Source of the DNA: Vulcanisaeta distributa
GTDB taxonomy: Archaea > Thermoproteota > Thermoprotei > Thermoproteales > Thermocladiaceae
Length of the DNA stretch: 5,373 bases
Assembly (NCBI GenBank): GCA_002506645.1
Contig: DAXY01000105.1
Coordinates: forward strand, 1 to 5,373
Reading direction: 5' to 3'
Positions 1-3,628 of this stretch are shown piece after piece (the stretch's first letter is position 1; each line of letters opens with the position of its first letter). The notes beneath the pieces are model-generated. The model was not told where the DNA came from and searched no databases. It saw only the letters and a list, made by a program, of their open reading frames with translations. Position numbers and translations under genes: made by a program.

Positions 1-577
1 AGGCCCTCCACCACTCAAAGGCTATGTAATGCACCTTACCATCAGCATCGCTCTGCGTCGCCAGGACAAACCTCTTATTAACACTGTGGCTTAGCCTAGC
101 GGCCCTCGTTATGTCCAGGGCCGTGATGGCCCTCCTAGGCTCGATGAAGTGTAGCAGGACCGGCGCGTGGTCAATGCCGGGGCCTCTCTCGTAAACCGCG
201 AATAATGAACCGAACTTAAGGCCGCTCTTTACCACGAATCCTCCATCCCTCAACTCCCTATAAATGGTGTATACCTGGTCAAAGTTATTCACGGCATTCC
301 TTCCAACCCTGACCAGGTCATCCCTCGTCAGCCTATTACCATCACTATCGAGAACCTCGAGAAGGCCCCTATCCACTAGGTATAGTGCCTCAATGATTGA
401 TAACTGTAATGGCGAATTAACGCTATTGACCTCACTCAATTTTACCTTATCCTCATTGACGAACTTCCCATAGAAGCCCATTGCGTATAACCTCCTCGCC
501 TCCCCAATGTCCGTAACAACCACTGCACTACCTACTAGGTAACCCCTAAACACGTCGATAACCCATGCCGCAGCCAT
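1..577 (-). CDS. endA: tRNA-splicing endonuclease, catalytic subunit (C-terminus cut by window edge)
   Basis: The product cleaves pre-tRNA at bulge-helix-bulge intron boundaries. From the ATG at 577, 192 codons are visible and the last few residues lie outside the window. The N-terminal part (about 1-95) is the variable endonuclease domain. The catalytic fold begins near residue 103 with YTIYRELRDGGFVVKSG and continues through KFGSLFAVYERGPGIDHAP. The family's three catalytic residues are visible as Tyr129 (FAVY), His137 (DHAP) and Lys168 (SVNKRF). The His-to-Lys spacing is 31, as in the Methanocaldococcus enzyme. An intact triad marks this as the catalytic rather than the structural subunit. 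In crenarchaea the active enzyme is usually a heterotetramer of the two (family knowledge), and the partner gene is not in this window. The gene starts 16 bases after the upstream stop, and a GGTGAT ribosome-binding-like element overlaps that gene's end, 15 bases from the ATG. It is probably cotranscribed with the cluster. Confidence 0.93.
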   Translation of the reverse strand, partial: MAAAWVIDVFRGYLVGSAVVVTDIGEARRLYAMGFYGKFVNEDKVKLSEVNSVNSPLQLSIIEALYLVDRGLLEVLDSDGNRLTRDDLVRVGRNAVNNFDQVYTIYRELRDGGFVVKSGLKFGSLFAVYERGPGIDHAPVLLHFIEPRRAITALDITRAARLSHSVNKRFVLATQSDADGKVHYIAFEWWRA

Positions 578-593
578 TAAAAACCAATCCCCA

Positions 594-974
594 TCACCCC
601 CTCGGTGCCCTAACCGTGGCTATGCTATTATCCGCAATACCAAGCCTCCTCATCTCCTCCTCATTGCACCAAACCTCGTTCCTCGGCACGTCCTCGCTGG
701 GCACCACCGTGAATACGTACCTCCTCTCCCTGGAGCCGCCGCCGACCAGCACGATCTCGGCCTTATCGCCAATCCCGAGCTCCCTCATGACCCCCGGGTT
801 TATCTTGACCTTACCCTCATCCACGTCACCCCTACGCCTAATCCTCAACCTCCTCTCACGCCTCTCACGTTTTTCCTCAGGCTTAATACCGCTTGGCGTT
901 AGGAAGCTGGGTATCAGGAGCTTCCTCTCGGGCTTACCCTCGCTTGGCTTGCCCTCGCTCATCAACACAGTCAT
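594..974 (-). CDS. Basic-linker protein with duplicated double-psi-barrel-like domain, function unknown
   Basis: This is a 126-residue protein that I cannot assign to a named family. Residues 6-15 are a doubled SEGKP. Residues 31-50 form a highly basic stretch (KPEEKRERRERR followed by LRIRRR). The rest is a compact domain made of two matching halves: V56-K-I-N59-x3-M63-R-x-L66-G-I-x-D70, and V101-W-C-N104-x3-M108-R-x-L111-G-I-x-D115. The spacing is identical in both. Such pseudo-twofold symmetry is typical of double-psi beta barrels and swapped-hairpin AbrB-like folds, so nucleic-acid or protein binding is plausible, but this is inference. The ATG at 974 overlaps the upstream TGA (ATGA), which indicates translational coupling to the zinc protein; a second ATG at codon 5 is a possible alternative start. 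No signal peptide or membrane segment is visible. Being coupled to a zinc protein and followed by endA suggests a role in RNA processing or gene expression. Confidence 0.82.
   Translation of the reverse strand: MTVLMSEGKPSEGKPERKLLIPSFLTPSGIKPEEKRERRERRLRIRRRGDVDEGKVKINPGVMRELGIGDKAEIVLVGGGSRERRYVFTVVPSEDVPRNEVWCNEEEMRRLGIADNSIATVRAPRG
931..960 (-). repeat. Two-copy 15-base tandem repeat inside the barrel-protein gene
   Basis: The plus strand reads GGCTTACCCTCGCTT at 931-945 and GGCTTGCCCTCGCTC at 946-960, with 13 of 15 positions identical. In the gene it encodes the doubled SEGKP near the N-terminus. It is probably a small in-frame duplication in a disordered tail. Confidence 0.75.
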
Positions 975-1228
975 TGCGTGAATTCCCTTTTATTCTTAAC
1001 CTCGCCCACTAAGCCCAATTCCCTGGCGCAGTCAATGCAGTACCTGGCAAGGCCAACCCTAATGCTATCCCTCCTACAAACCAACCTACCACACCTCACG
1101 CAGTGCCCCACGGCAAGCCTCTCACGGCAGACCTGGCATAGGGTTACTGAGCAGGCCCTGCACACGTTAAGTGAGTAATCAAAGTCCTCACTACACACCC
1201 ACCTACCGCAGACACGGCACTTAATCAC
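971..1228 (-). CDS. Small multi-cysteine zinc-binding protein (5' end uncertain, probably extends to about 1280)
   Basis: This is a cysteine-rich protein with B-box or cross-brace-like zinc sites. From the GTG at 1228 it has 85 residues: C4-x2-C7-GRWV-C12-SED, then CRAC-x4-CQVC, HCVRC-GRLV-C-RRD and CIDC. The module C-x2-C-G-R-x-V-C-x2-D occurs twice, pointing to an internal duplication. The frame stays open upstream of the GTG to the stop at 1282-1280, and those codons encode RPNHLCDICEEKPAV, which adds the missing first CxxC pair. The GTG is therefore probably an internal valine. The real start lies near 1273-1280 but has no in-frame ATG, GTG or TTG (see the start-region entries). The stop overlaps the next ATG (ATGA). 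Zinc binding is well supported. Function is unknown; a protein-protein or nucleic-acid adaptor is possible. Confidence 0.82.
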   Translation of the reverse strand: MIKCRVCGRWVCSEDFDYSLNVCRACSVTLCQVCRERLAVGHCVRCGRLVCRRDSIRVGLARYCIDCARELGLVGEVKNKREFTQ

Positions 1229-1280
1229 TGCTGGCTTCTCCTCACAAATATCGCACAGGTGATTGGGCCTAATGACCCAT
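1229..1280 (-). other. Probable N-terminal coding extension of the zinc protein, out of frame with its best start codon
   Basis: In the zinc-protein frame, 1273-1229 reads IRPNHLCDICEEKPA and supplies a CxxC pair that fits the cysteine spacing of the first zinc site. The only ATG with a good ribosome-binding site is at 1280-1278, and its own frame reads Met-Gly-His-TAG. Skipping one base at the TAG (+1) joins Met-Gly-His to RPNHLC and so on. The explanations are a programmed +1 shift at a slow stop, a one-base sequence error, a recent inactivating insertion, or initiation at the ATT at 1273. The sequence alone cannot separate these. Confidence 0.6.
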
Positions 1281-1286
1281 TAGGCC
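1266..1286. repeat. Perfect 9-base inverted repeat over the zinc-protein start region
   Basis: GGCCTAATG (1266-1274) and CATTAGGCC (1278-1286) are exact reverse complements around a 3-base ACC centre. In the minus-strand transcript the first arm contains the ATG at 1280 and the second arm contains the in-frame TAG at 1271. A folded RNA would hide the start codon directly after GGAGG. As DNA it could be an operator. Either reading is inference; the symmetry is seen directly. Confidence 0.8.
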
Positions 1287-1289
1287 GCG

Positions 1290-1294
1290 CCTCC
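1290..1294 (-). promoter_or_regulatory. Shine-Dalgarno GGAGG for the ATG at 1280
   Basis: The minus strand reads AAAAGGAGG, then 9 bases, then ATG at 1280-1278. This is a strong match to the archaeal anti-SD sequence at normal spacing. It argues that initiation occurs at 1280 even though the frame there closes after three codons. The TTTAAA just upstream (1300-1295) is TATA-like, but a promoter there would start transcription near 1271, downstream of this ATG. Confidence 0.65.
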
Positions 1295-1305
1295 TTTTAA
1301 ACTTC

Positions 1306-2199
1306 CTAATCAAGTGCTGCCAGGTACTGGAGTATGTCGGTCCTCGTTATTATGCCCACGGGCTTACCACCACTGACAACTATTAATCGGCCAACCTTAT
1401 TAATTGCCATAAGCCTCATCGCATCGTATATGTCGGCCTCCCTATCGATGGTCGGTACGTCCCTCCTCATGTAACTCCCAACCTTAGCGTTTATGTTGCC
1501 CTCGTAGAATGCCCTCGCTATCTCGCTAGTCGTTATTAGGCCCACTATCCTACCCTCATTATCGACCACTGGCAATGCCCTAATCTTCCTCTCGGCAAAT
1601 ACCTTAGCCGCATCCCTAAGTGGTGAGTCGTGCATTATGGTTATCACGTTCCTGCTCATTAGGGCCTCGACCTTAACCTTGGGGATGGCGATCAACTTAT
1701 TAATGGCTATGACCAACTCCCTCAGTCCCTCATTCTTTTCCGTAATCACACCCTCAATAATAACCCTACTATTTGCCGTGGGCCCAATCCTAACGTTATC
1801 GCCGATCCTGACATTCTTCATGTCACCAATTACCCTGACAAGGGCCCTATTACTGAATGGGTTAATCACGTCCAGAAGCTCGATGCCCGTGACGTACATG
1901 TTCGTGGGCAACTTATTAATTGTTATGGGGGCTATGTCAACGGCAAAGACCGAGTTCGTGGGCGTCTTCACGTACTCAAGGGCCTTCTGGGTCGGTATGT
2001 AACCACCGTAGGGCCCCGTCTTAGACTCTATGTAGCCCATGGCCCTGAGGGCGACCATGGAATTCCTAATGGTACCCTCATTAATGCCCAACTTATTCGC
2101 AATGTCCCTAGACTTCACGGGCCTCTTAGTCATCATGTACAACTCCACAAGCGCATTGAGTATTGACGCGTATGTCGAGGGCAGCTTCTCAATCATCAT
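1306..2199 (-). CDS. HTH transcription regulator with twin CBS domains
   Basis: This 297-residue cytoplasmic protein is a candidate ligand-sensing DNA-binding regulator. Residues 12-62 form a winged helix-turn-helix with KSRDIANKLGINEGTIRNSM as the recognition region, followed by a GPYGGYIPT wing. Residues 80-172 are a middle domain of beta character, possibly for oligomerisation or ligand binding. CBS1 spans about 179-234 (MSRNVITI, ALPVVD, GLITTSEIA) and CBS2 about 241-296 (MRRDVPTI, RLIVV, GIITRTDIL). CBS2 keeps the ribose-binding T-x-T-D (285-288), so an adenine nucleotide or related ligand is likely from family knowledge. The start is the first of two adjacent ATGs, with a TATA-like element about 30 bases upstream, implying a very short leader. 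It heads the minus-strand cluster, 25 bases before the zinc-protein start region. The inverted repeat around its promoter suggests autoregulation. The domain calls are firm; the target genes are unknown. Confidence 0.93.
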   Translation of the reverse strand: MMIEKLPSTYASILNALVELYMMTKRPVKSRDIANKLGINEGTIRNSMVALRAMGYIESKTGPYGGYIPTQKALEYVKTPTNSVFAVDIAPITINKLPTNMYVTGIELLDVINPFSNRALVRVIGDMKNVRIGDNVRIGPTANSRVIIEGVITEKNEGLRELVIAINKLIAIPKVKVEALMSRNVITIMHDSPLRDAAKVFAERKIRALPVVDNEGRIVGLITTSEIARAFYEGNINAKVGSYMRRDVPTIDREADIYDAMRLMAINKVGRLIVVSGGKPVGIITRTDILQYLAALD

Positions 2200-2207
2200 A
2201 CCTATTA

Positions 2208-2257
2208 TGAATTCAGCATTATTTAGTATTTATAATTTTTATTCACCGCAGAATTCA
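2208..2257. repeat. Inverted repeat TGAATTCWGC flanking the HTH-CBS promoter
   Basis: TGAATTCAGC lies at 2208-2217, and its near-exact reverse complement GCAGAATTCA at 2248-2257, with 9 of 10 pairs matching. The midpoint (2232.5) falls on the TATA element, so the arms sit just upstream of the promoter and at the expected transcription start. This is a plausible paired operator for the HTH-CBS protein. The binding itself is inference. Confidence 0.6.
2227..2240 (-). promoter_or_regulatory. TATA-box promoter of the HTH-CBS gene and cluster
   Basis: The minus strand reads AAAAATTATAAATA, with the TATA core at 2235-2227 and an A-rich BRE-like stretch just upstream. The core centre is about 32 bases before the ATG at 2199, so transcription would start near 2205 with a leader of only a few bases. 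No Shine-Dalgarno is visible, which fits an almost leaderless archaeal mRNA. Confidence 0.68.
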
Positions 2258-2273
2258 CGGGACCCTCTCGACC

Positions 2274-2288
2274 ATAATTGGTAATTAT
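2274..2288. repeat. Short AT-rich palindrome in the spacer
   Basis: ATAATT-GGT-AATTAT is a perfect 6-base inverted repeat with a 3-base centre. It lies in an AT-rich part of the gene-free spacer 2200-2387. A second TATA-like string (minus ATTATAAATAAT, about 2295-2306) sits next to it and could be an alternative promoter with a longer leader. In such AT-rich sequence the palindrome could be chance. No RNA gene or small ORF is evident in the spacer. Confidence 0.35.
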
Positions 2289-2360
2289 CCTTAATTATTT
2301 ATAATTCGATATTATTGACAATTTCGCAAAGGCCAAGTTATTAGGCAACGTTGGTGGCGC

Positions 2361-2380
2361 GGGATTGGGCATTGGGTGGG
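2361..2380 (+). other. Canonical G-quadruplex motif
   Basis: GGG-ATT-GGG-CATT-GGG-T-GGG has four G3 tracts with loops of 3, 4 and 1. It lies 7 bases beyond the stop codon of the threonine-synthase-like gene, on that gene's template strand. A stable fold there could stall RNA polymerase and help define the 3' end. The motif is certain; the function is inferred. Confidence 0.6.
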
Positions 2381-2387
2381 TCAGCAA

Positions 2388-3572
2388 TTACCTGCCAAGT
2401 GATGAGCTGTAGACCTTGACCTTCCTATTTCCACGAACCTCATAGCCGAAAACCACCAAGCCGCGCCTAACGAGGGAATTCAACGCCTTATAGACGCCCT
2501 GTATAGTGGCTGCACCGCCCAACCTCTCCCAAACCTCATACGCAGTCAGCGGCCTCGAGCCGCCCAACACGCCTAGTATTGCCTCCTGAAGCTTCGTTAA
2601 GCCTCCAAGCTCCCTACCAACCCTGTAATCCTTAACCCCAGTACCCGTTATGACGGCCACGTAGTCCCTGCCCAGGGTTGACGCGACGGCATAGGCCATG
2701 GCCGAGACCGGCTTGACGTATAGGCCACCCCTTGCCAACTCAATCATTGACCTAATCGTCTCCTCATCATCGACATCAACAACCCTAGCACCCATGCCCG
2801 AGAGCCAATTGGCTATGTCGCTCACCTGACCAGCCCTATGCTTAACTAGGACTAGCCTAGGCAACTCCCCGATGAAGCCCCACCCGCGCAATTCCCTAAA
2901 TCCCTCATAAACGGCCAGGGCTAGGTAACCCCTCTCCACCGGCAGGACCACGCCCTCAACCTCACCAATCTGCTCATAGAGCTCGTAGGCTATGGTCTTC
3001 GCGCCATCCAGGAAGAGGGGCTCCCCATAGTAAACGTTTACCTCGCGTTTTCCGCCGAATTCAATGGATACATTGCCCATGGTTGATAACCTAAGGAGTT
3101 CCGTATAGGCGCCCACGTGGTCTGGATCCACGTAAACCCTTACGTTAATGCCGGCGGCATTCGCGTACGTGGCTATGGACATGGTGAAGTCCTCCTCAAA
3201 CTGGACCCTGACCTCACCGCTCATGTTACTTATCAGCACTGACGAGCCCCTATCCATGAATGAGCCAGTCGGGTTCCTCGACTCATCCTTAATCATCACG
3301 CCATTGACCCTCCTAATCCTCGTAAACCCCTCACCGAGCGTCACGGCCCTTGGCCCGTAATTCAATGCCGAGGCGTACCTAAGGATGCTCGGCTTATCCT
3401 TATCAATCCTCAGGACACCCCGGGCCTCGGTTATCAATGGGAAACCACACCTGGGACAGGATTTTTCATTACCCACCCCAACGTAGCCGCACCTGAGGCA
3501 CCTGAGTCTCACGCCGTCCCTCATCTTCACGTTAATAATCATTAATGGGGTAAAAGTTTTGCCCAGGACCAC
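2388..3572 (-). CDS. Threonine synthase-like pseudoenzyme fused to a C-terminal winged helix
   Basis: The 394-residue protein has an N-terminal zinc ribbon (C25, C28, C39, C42), a fold-type II PLP domain (about 60-318) and a winged-helix-like tail (about 325-394: LTKLQEAILGVL, LTAYEVWERL, TIQGVYKALNSLVRRGLV). The family signature is clear in TLGEGFTRI (78-86), KDESRNPTGSFMDRG (95-109) and ITGTGVKD (308-315). The PLP lysine of GSFKDRG is Met106. The ASTGN loop has become FEEDF (125-129), and the glycine-rich phosphate loop after PV has become ERGYL (213-217). It therefore should not bind PLP or make threonine. With the added DNA-binding-type domain it is more likely a regulator, perhaps sensing an amino acid or phosphorylated precursor (inference). 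Start choice is uncertain: GTG at 3572 has AAGGTGAT 15 bases upstream, while ATGs at 3542 and 3524 begin closer to the zinc ribbon. It is divergent from herA. A threonine synthase annotation would be misleading. Confidence 0.88.
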   Translation of the reverse strand: MVLGKTFTPLMIINVKMRDGVRLRCLRCGYVGVGNEKSCPRCGFPLITEARGVLRIDKDKPSILRYASALNYGPRAVTLGEGFTRIRRVNGVMIKDESRNPTGSFMDRGSSVLISNMSGEVRVQFEEDFTMSIATYANAAGINVRVYVDPDHVGAYTELLRLSTMGNVSIEFGGKREVNVYYGEPLFLDGAKTIAYELYEQIGEVEGVVLPVERGYLALAVYEGFRELRGWGFIGELPRLVLVKHRAGQVSDIANWLSGMGARVVDVDDEETIRSMIELARGGLYVKPVSAMAYAVASTLGRDYVAVITGTGVKDYRVGRELGGLTKLQEAILGVLGGSRPLTAYEVWERLGGAATIQGVYKALNSLVRRGLVVFGYEVRGNRKVKVYSSSLGR

Positions 3573-3592
3573 TCAATGCCTGTAAGCATCAC

Positions 3593-3600
3593 CTTAAATA
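3593..3600. promoter_or_regulatory. TATA-like element between the divergent genes
   Basis: CTTAAATA on the plus strand is centred 32 bases before the herA ATG at 3629, predicting transcription start near 3622 and a very short leader; no Shine-Dalgarno precedes that ATG. Read on the minus strand (TATTTAAG) it would predict a start near 3570, close to the GTG at 3572, so it might serve both genes. A weaker minus-strand TATA candidate is AAAACTTTTAC (3560-3550), which would suit the ATG at 3524. Confidence 0.55.
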
Positions 3601-3601
3601 C

Positions 3602-3624
3602 GCAGTGGGTCGAGAAACCCACGC
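3602..3624. repeat. Inverted repeat at the herA transcription start
   Basis: GTGGGT (3605-3610) pairs exactly with ACCCAC (3617-3622) across a 6-base centre. GC at 3602-3603 pairs with GC at 3623-3624 past one bulged A. It lies directly between the TATA-like element and the herA ATG, the usual place for an archaeal repressor site. Confidence 0.6.
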
Positions 3625-3628
3625 ACTC

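Noticed and set aside
565..981. A 138-codon plus-strand ORF rich in Leu, Ser and Pro.
   Set aside because: It is the antisense of the barrel-protein gene, whose duplicated motif, operon overlap and composition mark it as the real one. The same reasoning removes the plus-strand ORFs opposite the CBS and threonine-synthase-like genes and the minus-strand ORFs opposite herA.
2346..2353. CAACGTTG, an 8-base palindrome in the spacer.
   Set aside because: It is too short to distinguish from chance and has no partner site nearby.
2399..2405. GTGATGA resembling a box C of a C/D guide RNA on the plus strand.
   Set aside because: No matching D box (CTGA) or internal C'/D' pair follows at the right spacing, and the bases encode the C-terminus of the minus-strand protein.
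3542..3589. A 15-codon ORF on the minus strand with a Trp-Ser-Trp, whose TAA overlaps the ATG at 3542, resembling a leader peptide for the threonine-synthase-like gene.
   Set aside because: The TATA candidates place the transcription start at or downstream of its ATG, and no better promoter lies further upstream. A short ORF of this size is expected by chance.
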